Source: Bacteroidales bacterium
Lineage (GTDB): Bacteria; Bacteroidota; Bacteroidia; Bacteroidales; ML635J-15
Direction: 5' to 3'
Length of the DNA: 64,000 bases
Assembly: GCA_016937855.1 (NCBI GenBank)
Contig: JAFGVU010000045.1
Span: 1-64,000, forward strand
Each line of letters begins with the position of its first letter. Positions within the stretch are counted from its first letter, which is position 1. A program made the position numbers and the translations under genes. Of this stretch, positions 45,582-55,489 are shown piece after piece. The notes under the pieces were generated by a model. The model was not told the DNA's origin. It did not search any database and saw only the letters and a list, made by a program, of their open reading frames with translations.

Positions 45582-46413
45582 TTTTTTAAAAAGAACTGTT
45601 ACCGGGAGCCTGATTGTACTAGCAACTTCGGTGCTAATACTGACTAATGAATGGACTTTTTTCAGCTTTATCCTCATTGCAGCTATTTGGTTGAGCATAG
45701 AATTTATAAGGATTACCAAAAACGACAACAATAAACCTGCTGTTTTTCTCACAGTATTTTCTGGAATAATTATTCTATCAATTGTTTTCTTTACTACTAA
45801 ATTTGAATTTAATCCTGCATTTTATTGGCTAATTCCAATACCCATTTTAATTCTATTCATTAAAGAATTATTTTCCAATAATAAAACGCCAATGAGAAAT
45901 ATTGCCATATCAGTATTTTCATTAGTGTATATTATTTTACCATTAGCTTTATCGATATTACTTGTAACAGGAAATTACTTATATTTTCAGGATAGCACAA
46001 ATTCATTTACTCCAACAACACTAATGGGAATACTTGTATTGATATGGGTTTATGATAGCATGGCATACTGTGTTGGAGTACCTCTTGGACGTCATAGATT
46101 ATTTGAACGTGTTTCTCCCAAAAAATCTTGGGAAGGAACAATTGGAGGCGCGATACTTACTTTAGTTGCCGGATATTATATCAACTTGTTATTTCCAATA
46201 ATGTCGCAAGCTGATTGGTTAGTTGTAACTGGCTTAGTAGTTGTTTTTGGAACCTTTGGCGACTTAATAGAATCGCAATTTAAACGTAGCATTGCAATTA
46301 AAGATTCCGGCGATTCTTTGCCAGGACACGGAGGGTTGTTAGACCGATTCGACAGTTTTATCTTTACAGTACCTTGGGTTTGGATTTATCTAATTGTCAG
46401 GAGTAGCTTATAA
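45574..46413 (+). CDS. cdsA: Phosphatidate cytidylyltransferase
   Basis: 280 residues from the TTG at 45574, giving MNNFLKRTVTG, the expected family start; a further-upstream ATG would overlap most of DUF2007. It makes CDP-diacylglycerol from phosphatidate and CTP for phospholipid synthesis. About eight membrane segments. The signature is SWEGTIGG and GDLIESQFKRSIAIKDSGDSLPGHGGLLDRFDS. Last gene of the rsfS-ftsH run, convergent with lpxD. Confidence 0.93.
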   Translation: MNNFLKRTVTGSLIVLATSVLILTNEWTFFSFILIAAIWLSIEFIRITKNDNNKPAVFLTVFSGIIILSIVFFTTKFEFNPAFYWLIPIPILILFIKELFSNNKTPMRNIAISVFSLVYIILPLALSILLVTGNYLYFQDSTNSFTPTTLMGILVLIWVYDSMAYCVGVPLGRHRLFERVSPKKSWEGTIGGAILTLVAGYYINLLFPIMSQADWLVVTGLVVVFGTFGDLIESQFKRSIAIKDSGDSLPGHGGLLDRFDSFIFTVPWVWIYLIVRSSL

Positions 46414-46440
46414 AACAATTTCTGTTTTAACTGTACAAAT

Positions 46441-46690
46441 TCCACCAGCCGCATAGCGGTGACTTTGATTACAATCCTTCGCGTTCTGAACGCAGTTCCG
46501 ACTGCTCAAGCCTTTCCTGTTTTTAGTGTTTTGCTACAAAAGTAGCGAGGGTGCAGAATCAGCCAACTGGATGTTCGAGGACACTCGTAAAGACGGTGCT
46601 AAAGCCGTTGGTGGTAAAAAAAATCAAAGTGAGGCAATACTTGTACTGAACTCCGATATCTGTCGAAGTCGAAGTAAGTGCCGAACGAAA
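46441..46690. repeat. Hairpin-rich intergenic element between cdsA and lpxD
   Basis: The 301-bp gap between convergent cdsA and lpxD contains no credible gene. It holds several short hairpins: CCGC-ATA-GCGG (about 46449), GCGTTC-T-GAACGC (about 46481) and GCTAC-AAAA-GTAGC (about 46534). A longer inverted pair, ACTTTGATT (46462-46470)/AATCAAAGT (46622-46630), encloses them. The right part (46647-46686) resembles the REP-like unit at 11616-11667 in reverse. It may be a remnant or composite repeat element. No T-rich terminator is obvious. Confidence 0.5.
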
Positions 46691-46714
46691 AATCACTACT
46701 GGAAAATCTCAGTC

Positions 46715-47743
46715 TTATTTATCCTTTAGTTTTCTCTCTAATTCGTCAATTCGTTTCACAATTTTATCGAGGTTTTTAAAATGAACATAAGCACGGTGAT
46801 ATTCTCTTAAATCAAAAGCCGGTGCACCCATCAAGATACTGTTTTCTGTTTTAATGTTATTTGCTATTCCTGACTGCGCCGACATTTTTGTTCCATTTGC
46901 GATTTTCACATGCGGTCCTATACCGACCTGTCCGCCAAACATGCAATTATCTCCAATTTTAGCAGTTCCTGCTATCCCCGATTGAGCCGCGATTACGGTA
47001 TTTGATCCTATTTCGACATTATGAGCAACATGATTATGATTATCTAATTTAACTCCTTTTCGGATAATTGTTGAACCCATTGTTGCTCTATCAATTGTAA
47101 CAAGAGCTCCGAGCTCAACATTATCTTCAATTATGACGTTTCCAATTTGAGCAATTTTAACAAACGCATCGTTACCGTTTGGAGCAAACCCAAAACCATC
47201 TGCACCAATAACACTACCGGAGTGTATTGTACAATCCTTACCAATAATCGTATTGTAATAAATCTTAACTCCGGGGTGTATTACAGTATTTTCTCCAATT
47301 TTTACATTATTACCAATATAAGCTCCCGGATAAATTTGAACATTGTCACCAACTTCGGCATCTTTTCCAATATAAGCAAATGCACCTATATAAACATTCT
47401 TTCCAATTTTGGCTTTTTTATGAATAAAAGAATTCTTTTCAATTCCGACAGGTTTATCTATCATCGAATTATAAACAGCAAGCAATTGGGCAATTGCTTT
47501 ATATGAATCTTGCACTCTGATAAGTGTACAACTAATTTTTTTTTGAGCGACAAAATCATAATTTACCAAAACAACTGATGCTTCAGTTTCGTAAATATAG
47601 TTTGTATATTTTGGATTTGCCAAGAATGACAATGAACCTGGTTTTCCTTCTTCAATTTTTGAAAAGCAATTAACGATAACGCTAGCGTCTCCATCAACTT
47701 TACCTAGTAACAATTCTGCAATTTGACCTGCTGTAAACTCCAT
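46715..47743 (-). CDS. lpxD: UDP-3-O-acylglucosamine N-acyltransferase
   Basis: 342 residues. Adds the second acyl chain in lipid A synthesis. The N-terminal uridine-binding domain ([19 protein letters not shown]...) is followed by a long left-handed beta-helix of hexapeptide repeats (for example [20 protein letters not shown]). The catalytic His region [13 protein letters not shown] is present. In many relatives lpxD sits with lpxC/fabZ and lpxA; here it is only with the HD hydrolase, 3 bp downstream of it. Confidence 0.95.
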   Translation of the reverse strand: MEFTAGQIAELLLGKVDGDASVIVNCFSKIEEGKPGSLSFLANPKYTNYIYETEASVVLVNYDFVAQKKISCTLIRVQDSYKAIAQLLAVYNSMIDKPVGIEKNSFIHKKAKIGKNVYIGAFAYIGKDAEVGDNVQIYPGAYIGNNVKIGENTVIHPGVKIYYNTIIGKDCTIHSGSVIGADGFGFAPNGNDAFVKIAQIGNVIIEDNVELGALVTIDRATMGSTIIRKGVKLDNHNHVAHNVEIGSNTVIAAQSGIAGTAKIGDNCMFGGQVGIGPHVKIANGTKMSAQSGIANNIKTENSILMGAPAFDLREYHRAYVHFKNLDKIVKRIDELERKLKDK

Positions 47744-47746
47744 TTA

Positions 47747-48973
47747 TTATCTATTTGAATTAATAATTTTTTCCGGACCACAAACATAATATTTTTTGAC
47801 GACTTTACTTAAAACGGACAGATTTAACATATCAGAAGCTTCTGCTATATCGAGCAGCTTATCGCCATAAAGGATATTAATTCTTTCATCTATATCACTA
47901 TAGGCATTATTTGAGATTTCTCCGCTATAGACATAAAAATCAATATTTTGAGAATTGATATTAAGCTCTTTTATTGCCTGTTGCTTAATGTTCTCAATAA
48001 AAGTATCAAGAAATGGCTCTTTTCTGACAATTATTTTTGGCAAATCGCGGTTAAGCACAGACTTTGATAAATGGGCTAGTATCTTATCCTTTGAATAAAT
48101 ATTTTGTTTCAGTAAACTAATAATATCATAATCGTCGAGCATGTAAAAATTTTGAATTACTTCTTTTTGGTTGGACAAATATCTCCTTTTAAGAAAAAAC
48201 TCAAGATGTTGGTTATCAACGAGAATTTCATCTCTTTCGTAAAGATGTTTTAGTCGCTCCAGCAATTTAACAAGCAAAACCTCTCCAACTAAAACCGTTT
48301 TATGGAGATAAACTTGCCAATACATAAGTCTTCGTGCAACTAAAAACTTTTCGATACTATAAATACCCTTAGCTTCGACCACTAAATTATCATCAACAAC
48401 TTGAAGCATTTTGATAATTCGTTCAGAGCCAACTATTCCTTCACTTACCCCTGTATAAAAACTATCTCTTCTAAGATAGTCGAGTCTATCCATATCAAGT
48501 TGCCCTGATATAAGCTGATGTAAGAATTTTTTTTGATATTCGTTTTTAAAGATTTTTATAGCTAAATCCAGTTTTCCATTAAACTCATAGTTTAATTCTT
48601 CCATAAACATCAACGAAAGCGCTTCGTGTGGTAATTCAGGAATAATACAACTTTCTAATGCATGAGAAAAAGGACCGTGTCCAATATCATGAAGTAAAAT
48701 TGCTGCCATTGCTGCCTCTGCCTCATCGTTTGTAATAACGTGACCTTTGCTCCTAATAACATCTATGGCAATACTCATTAGATGCATTGTTCCGAGGGCA
48801 TGATGAAAACGTGTGTGAACAGCTCCCGGATATACCAAATATGTAAGCCCTAATTGCTTAATCCTACGTAATCTCTGAAAATATTTATGTTCAATAATGT
48901 CATAAATCAATCCTGCTGGAATATTTATAAAACCATATACCGGATCATTTACTATTTTTTTCTTTTTAGACAT
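47747..48973 (-). CDS. HD-domain phosphohydrolase (dNTPase-like)
   Basis: 408 residues. The HD metal site is clear: RFHHALGTMHL and LLHDIGHGPFSHALE. The family includes dNTP triphosphohydrolases and related nucleotide phosphatases; the substrate here is not certain. MDRLDYLRRDSF supplies the conserved Asp/Arg motif. It starts with a TATTTTTG box at 49001-48994 (minus) and is followed after 3 bp by lpxD, so they are one unit. Confidence 0.88.
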   Translation of the reverse strand: MSKKKKIVNDPVYGFINIPAGLIYDIIEHKYFQRLRRIKQLGLTYLVYPGAVHTRFHHALGTMHLMSIAIDVIRSKGHVITNDEAEAAMAAILLHDIGHGPFSHALESCIIPELPHEALSLMFMEELNYEFNGKLDLAIKIFKNEYQKKFLHQLISGQLDMDRLDYLRRDSFYTGVSEGIVGSERIIKMLQVVDDNLVVEAKGIYSIEKFLVARRLMYWQVYLHKTVLVGEVLLVKLLERLKHLYERDEILVDNQHLEFFLKRRYLSNQKEVIQNFYMLDDYDIISLLKQNIYSKDKILAHLSKSVLNRDLPKIIVRKEPFLDTFIENIKQQAIKELNINSQNIDFYVYSGEISNNAYSDIDERINILYGDKLLDIAEASDMLNLSVLSKVVKKYYVCGPEKIINSNR

Positions 48974-48993
48974 TTATGAATAATTATTGTTTG

Positions 48994-49001
48994 CAAAAAT
49001 A
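48994..49001 (-). promoter_or_regulatory. -7 promoter box TATTTTTG before the HD hydrolase gene
   Basis: Minus-strand TATTTTTG, 20 bp before the start codon. No well-spaced TTG was found. The remaining part of the 48974-49232 gap holds the repeat at 49135-49183 and no gene. Confidence 0.4.
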
Positions 49002-49134
49002 AGAATAAAGAAACATTTATGTCGGATAAAAAATAAAAAAAATCATGTAACTATTCTGGGGCTACTAAACCTTTAGGTCGATCATCCTTTTGTATTTTAC
49101 CCGATTAAGTATTAAAATTTAAACTCCGATTACG

Positions 49135-49183
49135 CATTAGGATACTAATCTAAGTCAATCTATCATTTTATATTTGTAATCGT
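49135..49183 (+). repeat. Intergenic repeat shared with 35783-35831
   Basis: About 48 bp ending in TTTGTAATCG matches the stretch before rlmN, sharing CTAAGTCA, TATCATTTT and TTTGTAATCG in the same order. It lies between two minus-strand genes, so it is not placed to drive the neighbours in the way the rlmN copy might. Function unknown. Confidence 0.5.
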
Positions 49184-49232
49184 GAGTTTAACCCAGCTAA
49201 ATATTTACAAAAACATTTACAAACGAGAACAA

Positions 49233-50171
49233 CTACTCTCCTCCCTCCTTTAATCTGTGTTTATCGTCATCATCCATAATTATGTTTAGATACGACTTAT
49301 ATCGCCACCATGCAATTTCACCAGACTCAACAGCATCTTTAACAGCACAGTCGGGCTCGTTTAAATGGTTACAGTTGTAATATTTGCAGTCTTTTGCAAA
49401 ATTAAAAAACTCAGGATAATAATGATATATTTCTTCTTTTTTTAAATCAACTAATCCAAAGGCCTTAATTCCGGGAGTGTCAATTATCCATGCATCAAAT
49501 GAGAGTTTGTGCATTTTTGCAAAAGTTGTAGTATGTTTTCCAGTATGATGAGCATCTGAAATATCACCAATTTTAAGATTAAGTCCGGGAGAGACGCAGT
49601 TAACAAGCGACGATTTGCCAACCCCGCTTTGTCCGGCAATAAGACTTGTTTTACCAACTAAAACCGATTTTAGCTCTTCAATTCCAAGATTATTTTTTAT
49701 TGATGTTGCAATTACGCGATATCCGATATCAGCGTAAACAGCCATAATTTCAGCCAACTTAGGATACTCATCCTGACTATAAATATCTGCTTTATTAAAT
49801 ATTATAATTGTGGGTATGCTATACGATTCGGCAGAGACCAAAAATCTATCAAGAAATGTTGTGGTAGTTTCAGGATTTCGCAGGGTAAAAACAAAAATTG
49901 CCTGATCGATATTTGAAGCAATTACGTGTGAGTGTTTCGACAAATTTGTTGAGCGTCTGATTATACAATTTCTACGTTGATGTATTTTGGTGATAACACC
50001 GGTGTTAGCGTCAATCATTTGTATGTCAACCTCATCACCCACTGCAACAGGATTAGTGCTGCGATAACCTTTAAGTCTGAGTTTTCCTCTGATATTACAG
50101 AAAATCTCAGCACTATCGGTTTTTACGACATATCCCGATCCTGTTGATTGTATAACTTTAGCTGTTAGCAT
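49233..50171 (-). CDS. rsgA: Ribosome small-subunit-dependent GTPase A
   Basis: 312 residues from the ATG at 50171 (MLTAKVIQSTG); a longer reading adds eight odd residues. A late 30S assembly factor that hydrolyses GTP on the subunit. Order: OB domain (about 1-70), circularly permuted GTPase with NKAD, GQSGVGKSSLVN and DTPGI, and the zinc-binding C-terminal region CKYYNCNHLNEPDCAV. Position between an HD gene and a transporter gives no extra clue. Confidence 0.95.
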   Translation of the reverse strand: MLTAKVIQSTGSGYVVKTDSAEIFCNIRGKLRLKGYRSTNPVAVGDEVDIQMIDANTGVITKIHQRRNCIIRRSTNLSKHSHVIASNIDQAIFVFTLRNPETTTTFLDRFLVSAESYSIPTIIIFNKADIYSQDEYPKLAEIMAVYADIGYRVIATSIKNNLGIEELKSVLVGKTSLIAGQSGVGKSSLVNCVSPGLNLKIGDISDAHHTGKHTTTFAKMHKLSFDAWIIDTPGIKAFGLVDLKKEEIYHYYPEFFNFAKDCKYYNCNHLNEPDCAVKDAVESGEIAWWRYKSYLNIIMDDDDKHRLKEGGE

Positions 50172-50245
50172 AAAACAAATGCAAAGATAATTCATTTAAG
50201 GAAATATCTTTGCATTATAAATAATTATCCACGACTAGCTAGTTT

Positions 50246-51964
50246 CTAATCATCATGACTGCTAATCATTTCTTCTTTCTGAAATTTTAGTGCCTCTGCA
50301 ACATTTAGCAAATGATCGCCTATTGTTTCACAAATCGTAATAATATCAATATAAATAACGCTTGAGTTATAGGTATATTTATTTTCTTGAAGATTTTTGC
50401 TATTTTGTTTTTTAAGCTCTGTTCTTAATTCATTTATTCGATTTTCAACAACGAGAACTTCAGTAAGATCAATTTTCTCGGAATTTATATTCGACAGAAA
50501 TGACATTGATAACTCAAAATTCTTTTCCAGTAATTCAAACAGTTCCAAAACATCTGACCTCTGCTCAGGAGTAAACCAAATTTTCTTTTTGTGCTTTCTT
50601 ATTATTGCTCTTGAAAGGTTAAAACTACCGTCTGCTAAAGACTCTATATTGTCACTAATTTTTAATAAGGTTCTAATTCTTCTTGCACCACTAATACTGA
50701 GTTCTCCCTCCGAAACACTGGTAAGGTAGTTTGCAATTTCGGCTTCAAGGTCATCCATTATTAGCTCATTTTTTGCAATTTTATCGCTTAGTTTTTTAAA
50801 TTTTTTCTCATCATTTTCTGCAAACAATTTTCTCACCTGATCAAACATTTTTTGAGCTTTTATTCCATATTCGGCAATTTCTTTTCTTGCTTGTAAAATA
50901 GAAAGTTCGGACGTTGAAAGCATTCCAGTTTGAATAAACTTTAACCCAAATTCTTCTTCTTCGTCTTTTTTCCCTTTTACGATTTTGGTAACAACTTTCT
51001 CGATAAATTTGACAAACCAAATTTGGATTAACACGTTTGTTATATTAAAAGTAGTGTGAAATAAAGAAAGGGCGATAGGAATTGCAGCCACGGCAACAAA
51101 AGGAGATTCCCCTTCAATATTTTCGGTAATTCCGGCAATAAGATTAATAATTGGTCGATATAAGATTAAAACCCAAATAACCCCAAAAACATTAAACATC
51201 AAGTGCGCTAAAGCTGCACGCTTAGCCGATCGGTTTGCTATTAATGCTGCCAAATTTGCTGTTATTGTTGTACCTATATTCTCTCCGAGTATCATCGCTG
51301 CTGCCATATCGAAAGATATCCAACCATTATGACACATCACGAGTGTTAGAGCCATAGTTGCACTTGATGATTGAATAATAATTGTCAACAATGTTCCAAT
51401 AGCCAAGAAAATTAAAACACTCCCAAATCCTAGGTTTGTATAAGATTGTAAAAAAGTTAATATTTCTGGATTGCTACTAATATCAGGTACGCTGTCTTTT
51501 AGTAAATCGAGTCCCATAAAAAGCAAGGCAAAACCCATTAATGCCTCTCCCCATGATTTCCGCATGCTGTTTTTCGAAAAAATCAAAGGAAATCCTATTC
51601 CTATTAGAGGTAAAGCTAAAGCAGATATTTTAACTTTAAATCCGATTAATGAAATAATCCATGCAGTAATTGTGGTTCCAATATTCGCCCCCATTATTAC
51701 TCCGATAGATTCGGCTAATGAAAGTAGTCCGGCATTAACAAAACTAACAACCATAACAGTTGTTGCCGAAGACGACTGAATTACTGCTGTAATAAGTAGT
51801 CCTGTTAATACTCCAAAAACGCGATTTGAAGTCATTGCAGCAAGGATTTTTCTTAGTTTATTGCCTGCCACCTTCTGCAACGCTTCACTCATAAGTTTCA
51901 TTCCGAAGAGGAATAACACCAAGGCTCCAATCAGTGTTAGTAAATCTAAAATTCCGTATTCCAT
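50246..51964 (-). CDS. Na+/phosphate cotransporter family protein (NptA/YjbB-like)
   Basis: 572 residues. Two repeated Na/Pi-cotransporter halves, each with the QSSSAT motif (AVIQSSSATTVMV and IIQSSSATMALTL), are followed from about residue 350 by a PhoU-like four-helix domain. It imports or exports inorganic phosphate with sodium. A TAAATTTG box at 52016-52009 precedes the gene on the minus strand. It is divergent from the RND exporter and has no Pst or two-component genes nearby. Confidence 0.93.
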   Translation of the reverse strand: MEYGILDLLTLIGALVLFLFGMKLMSEALQKVAGNKLRKILAAMTSNRVFGVLTGLLITAVIQSSSATTVMVVSFVNAGLLSLAESIGVIMGANIGTTITAWIISLIGFKVKISALALPLIGIGFPLIFSKNSMRKSWGEALMGFALLFMGLDLLKDSVPDISSNPEILTFLQSYTNLGFGSVLIFLAIGTLLTIIIQSSSATMALTLVMCHNGWISFDMAAAMILGENIGTTITANLAALIANRSAKRAALAHLMFNVFGVIWVLILYRPIINLIAGITENIEGESPFVAVAAIPIALSLFHTTFNITNVLIQIWFVKFIEKVVTKIVKGKKDEEEEFGLKFIQTGMLSTSELSILQARKEIAEYGIKAQKMFDQVRKLFAENDEKKFKKLSDKIAKNELIMDDLEAEIANYLTSVSEGELSISGARRIRTLLKISDNIESLADGSFNLSRAIIRKHKKKIWFTPEQRSDVLELFELLEKNFELSMSFLSNINSEKIDLTEVLVVENRINELRTELKKQNSKNLQENKYTYNSSVIYIDIITICETIGDHLLNVAEALKFQKEEMISSHDD

Positions 51965-52061
51965 ATAAATTTTAATTAAGAATGCAATATTAATACTAAG
52001 ATGATTAACAAATTTATTTTTAATGTTAAGTTATTGTAAACAAATTTAAGTTTACATTTTA

Positions 52062-52092
52062 TTGCATTATCATTGTATTAATCTTATTTTTG
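52062..52092 (+). promoter_or_regulatory. Promoter of the RND exporter gene
   Basis: TTG (52062-52064), 20-bp spacer, TATTTTTG (52085-52092), the same spacing as the rlmN promoter. It shows that the upstream TTG at 52090 cannot be the start and supports ATG 52111. Confidence 0.7.
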
Positions 52093-52110
52093 CAGCCTGA
52101 AATTATTAAT

Positions 52111-54513
52111 ATGTGGCATAAAGTAGCAGGAATTATTTTACGAAACAGGATTACACTCTTAATTATTATGGGTGTAATAACCGCATTTATGACATGGCAG
52201 GCAACAAGAATTGAGATGGATTACCACTATGCCAATATGTTGTCGGAGAATGATCCGGTTTACCTAGATAAGATAAAATTTCATGAAATTTTTGGTGACG
52301 AAGCTAACGGTATTGTTGTCGGATTTGCAAATAAAGAACTTTTCGAATACGATAATTTTATTGCATATCAGAAACTCTGCGATGATTTATTGGAAATTGA
52401 AAATATTGCCTCAGTCCTAACCATTTCACAGGCAGTTAATGCTCGCCAGGTTACGGTAACAGACGAAAATGGGGGAAAATCCCGTCAGTTTGAGTTTTAT
52501 CCAATTTTCCCCGAAAAGATTAATTCTCAAGCAGAACTTGACAGCATAAAAGATGTATTTTTCTCGCTCCCGTTTTATCAAGGAATGCTATATAATATAG
52601 ATCGTGATGTTTTTTTAATGAGCATTTCCTTAAACAAAGAAATACTAAACAGTAAAGCAAGAATTCCGGTTGTACTAGAAGTTGAGAAAGTTCTCAAAGA
52701 GTATGCAGCCAACGAAAATGTAGATATTCATATTTCAGGACTACCATTTATCAGAACCAAAATGATGGATTTGATCAAAACAGAAATTATAATTTTTATT
52801 ATTTTAGCTGTTCTGATTGTGATAATCATTCTTTATCTCTTTTTTCGCTCGTTTAAGGTAATTGGAGTTGCAATGATAGTTGTTGGAGTTAGTGTTTTAT
52901 GGGCACTTGGACTAATGGGCTTATTCGGGTTTAAGATAACTGTTTTAACTGGTATGATTCCACCACTAATTATTGTAATAGGAATCCCCAACACGATATT
53001 TTTATTAAACAAGTACCACACGGAAACGGTAGCTCATGGAAACAAAATCTTAGCGTTACAAAGAGTAATATCAAAAATTGGAAGCGCTGTATTTCTCAGT
53101 AATCTAACTACTGCAGCAGGTTTTGCAACATTTACAATAACCAACTCTTCGCTATTGGTGCAATTTGGTATTGTTGCCTCCTTCGGAATTCTTTTTGCCT
53201 TTATTTCGGCACTTATAATAATTCCGTCTGTATTTAGTTTCATGCAACCACCATCTAACAAATACACTAAACATTTAAAAAGCAAATTCATTACAAAAGT
53301 CGTTGATATTCTTAGTAGAATTGTAACAAAACACAGACCCAAAGTGTACATTACTGTTGGAGTTGTAATTATGATTGCTGTTTATGGAGTAACTCTAGTT
53401 GAGCGGACAGGCTATCTTCTTGATGATGTTCCTGAAAGTGATGCTTTAAAAATTGACATGAAATTTCTAGAAAAGCATTTTAACGGAGTTAGTCCACTAG
53501 AAATTGCTGTTGAAGCCAAAGATTCTTTACAAGGCACTGAGATGGTTTCTCAAATTCAAAAAATTGATTCACTGCAACAAAAATTATCGGCTTACAGCGA
53601 ACTTTCTAGATCCTTATCTGTTGCCGACGCAGTAAAATTTCTTTACCAAGCATATAGTAAGGGAAAAGTTGAAAACTATTGTTTGCCTCCGAACCCTAAG
53701 ACATACGAAACCATATTTACTCGCTTACCAAAAGGAACAAACCAAAATATTACAAAATCTTTTATCGACAGCACTTATACAATAACAAGAATAAGTTTAA
53801 ATATTGCCGACATCGGAACAAACAACATGAAAGTTTTGCTTCCGAAAATTAAAAAAGACATATACGACATATTTCCTCAAGACAAGTACAACATAATGAT
53901 TACAGGATCGACAGTTGTTTACTTTACAGGCACAACATATTTGATAAATAATCTTTTTATCAGTTTATCTCTTGCATTGATAATTATTACACTGCTAATG
54001 TTTGGGTTGCTCAGATCGCCGAAGATGGTTTTAATTGCATTAGTTCCAAACATTATCCCTATGCTTGTTACCGCTGCTCTGATGGGATATTTCGGGATTC
54101 CGATTAAACCTTCAACGATACTTGTTTTTGGAATAGCATTGGGTATATCAGTTGACGGAACCATCCATTATCTTACAAAATACCGACAAGAGCTCTCGAA
54201 TAACAATTGGGAAATGGGTCCATCGATAAAAAAAGCTCTAAAAGAAACCGGAACAAGTATGATGTACACATCAGCTATTCTGTTTTTTGGATTCTTAATT
54301 TTTACCGCTTCGAGTTTTGGAGGAACAAAAGCATTAGGTCTTTTAATTTCCATGACTTTGTTGATTGCTATGATTTGTAATCTTATTGTTTTACCATCGA
54401 TGCTGCTTTCATTAGAAAAACATTTAAATAAAAAAGTGTTTAAAGAACCATTGCTGCAGATTTACGATGAAGAAGACGAACTTGACCTTGATGAACTAAA
54501 AATAGAGAACTAA
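52111..54513 (+). CDS. RND superfamily transporter (MMPL type)
   Basis: 800 residues from the ATG at 52111. Two repeats, each with one N-terminal helix, a large periplasmic loop and five helices, giving about 12 membrane segments. The protein lacks the membrane-fusion and outer-membrane partners of tripartite RND pumps, which fits the MMPL/hopanoid-transporter-like group. It probably moves a lipid or hydrophobic compound. The acidic C-terminus (EEDELDLDELKIEN) is followed after 1 bp by the epimerase gene. Confidence 0.87.
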   Translation: MWHKVAGIILRNRITLLIIMGVITAFMTWQATRIEMDYHYANMLSENDPVYLDKIKFHEIFGDEANGIVVGFANKELFEYDNFIAYQKLCDDLLEIENIASVLTISQAVNARQVTVTDENGGKSRQFEFYPIFPEKINSQAELDSIKDVFFSLPFYQGMLYNIDRDVFLMSISLNKEILNSKARIPVVLEVEKVLKEYAANENVDIHISGLPFIRTKMMDLIKTEIIIFIILAVLIVIIILYLFFRSFKVIGVAMIVVGVSVLWALGLMGLFGFKITVLTGMIPPLIIVIGIPNTIFLLNKYHTETVAHGNKILALQRVISKIGSAVFLSNLTTAAGFATFTITNSSLLVQFGIVASFGILFAFISALIIIPSVFSFMQPPSNKYTKHLKSKFITKVVDILSRIVTKHRPKVYITVGVVIMIAVYGVTLVERTGYLLDDVPESDALKIDMKFLEKHFNGVSPLEIAVEAKDSLQGTEMVSQIQKIDSLQQKLSAYSELSRSLSVADAVKFLYQAYSKGKVENYCLPPNPKTYETIFTRLPKGTNQNITKSFIDSTYTITRISLNIADIGTNNMKVLLPKIKKDIYDIFPQDKYNIMITGSTVVYFTGTTYLINNLFISLSLALIIITLLMFGLLRSPKMVLIALVPNIIPMLVTAALMGYFGIPIKPSTILVFGIALGISVDGTIHYLTKYRQELSNNNWEMGPSIKKALKETGTSMMYTSAILFFGFLIFTASSFGGTKALGLLISMTLLIAMICNLIVLPSMLLSLEKHLNKKVFKEPLLQIYDEEDELDLDELKIEN

Positions 54514-54514
54514 T

Positions 54515-55483
54515 ATGAAAACACTAGCTTCGAGACATTCCTTTAAAAGGAAAATATTGGTCACAGGTGGTGCAGGTTTTATTGCAAGTGCTCTTGCAGA
54601 GAAACTGGCTAATGATCCCGACAACCTGGTTATAATAATGGATAATCTCTCTACAGGAGCTTACGGGAAAATCCCACAACAAACAGACAATTTACGTTTT
54701 GTAAAAGGCGATGTTAATGACTATAAGGAAATACTCGAAGTGATGATTTCTTTTCAATTCCACTACGTCTTTCATTACGCGGCAATGGTTGGGGTGCAAC
54801 GTACACAAGAGCATCCTGTTGGAGTACTTAGAGATATCAGAGGAATAGAAAACATCTGTCGTATAAGCAAAAACACAGGAGTTCGCAGAATCTTCTTTGC
54901 CTCTTCCTCCGAAGTTTATGGTGAACCTGTCGAGTTTCCACAAAATGCACATACAACACCATTAAATTCAAGACTGCCATACGCAATAGTAAAGAATTTG
55001 GGAGAAGCATACCTTCGCTCTTACCACAAAGAATATAATCTTGATTTTACAATATTTAGGTTTTTTAACACTTATGGACCAAAGCAAAGTAAAGATTTTG
55101 TAATAAGTAAATTTCTTATGGCTGCATTAAAAAACGAAGATATTACAATATACGGAGATGGCTCTCAAACCAGAACATTTTGCTATATTGATGATAATAT
55201 TGAAGCCACAGTAGCAATTGCTTATCGCGATTTATTTATTAACGATGTTGTAAATATTGGAAATTCAATTGAAACACCAATTATCGAATTAGCCAAACAA
55301 ATAATAAAGATTACAGGATCTAATTCGAAAATAATAAACTTACCTCCTCTTGATGATGGAGATATGACACGTCGCCTGCCAGATAACAAAGAAATGGTAA
55401 GTGTTCTCGACCGACCACTAATTAGTCTCGAAAAAGGAATTAACTTAATATTGGAAAAAGGTTTGTTTGAAATAAACAAATAG
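54515..55483 (+). CDS. NAD-dependent sugar epimerase/dehydratase (extended SDR)
   Basis: 322 residues. The NAD motif is VTGGAGFIA (about 16-24), and the active-site YxxxK is in LPYAIVKNL, with SSSEVYG before it. The family includes UDP-glucose 4-epimerases, UDP-glucuronate decarboxylases and dTDP-sugar dehydratases; the sequence cannot decide between them. It starts 1 bp after the RND gene and ends 6 bp before the prenyl synthase gene, which suggests a three-gene unit with lipid-linked sugar or isoprenoid products. Confidence 0.87.
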   Translation: MKTLASRHSFKRKILVTGGAGFIASALAEKLANDPDNLVIIMDNLSTGAYGKIPQQTDNLRFVKGDVNDYKEILEVMISFQFHYVFHYAAMVGVQRTQEHPVGVLRDIRGIENICRISKNTGVRRIFFASSSEVYGEPVEFPQNAHTTPLNSRLPYAIVKNLGEAYLRSYHKEYNLDFTIFRFFNTYGPKQSKDFVISKFLMAALKNEDITIYGDGSQTRTFCYIDDNIEATVAIAYRDLFINDVVNIGNSIETPIIELAKQIIKITGSNSKIINLPPLDDGDMTRRLPDNKEMVSVLDRPLISLEKGINLILEKGLFEINK

Positions 55484-55489
55484 TATTTA

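Noticed and set aside
46526-46729. 67-codon open frame between cdsA and lpxD
   Set aside because: It crosses hairpins and the repeat unit and overlaps the lpxD end.
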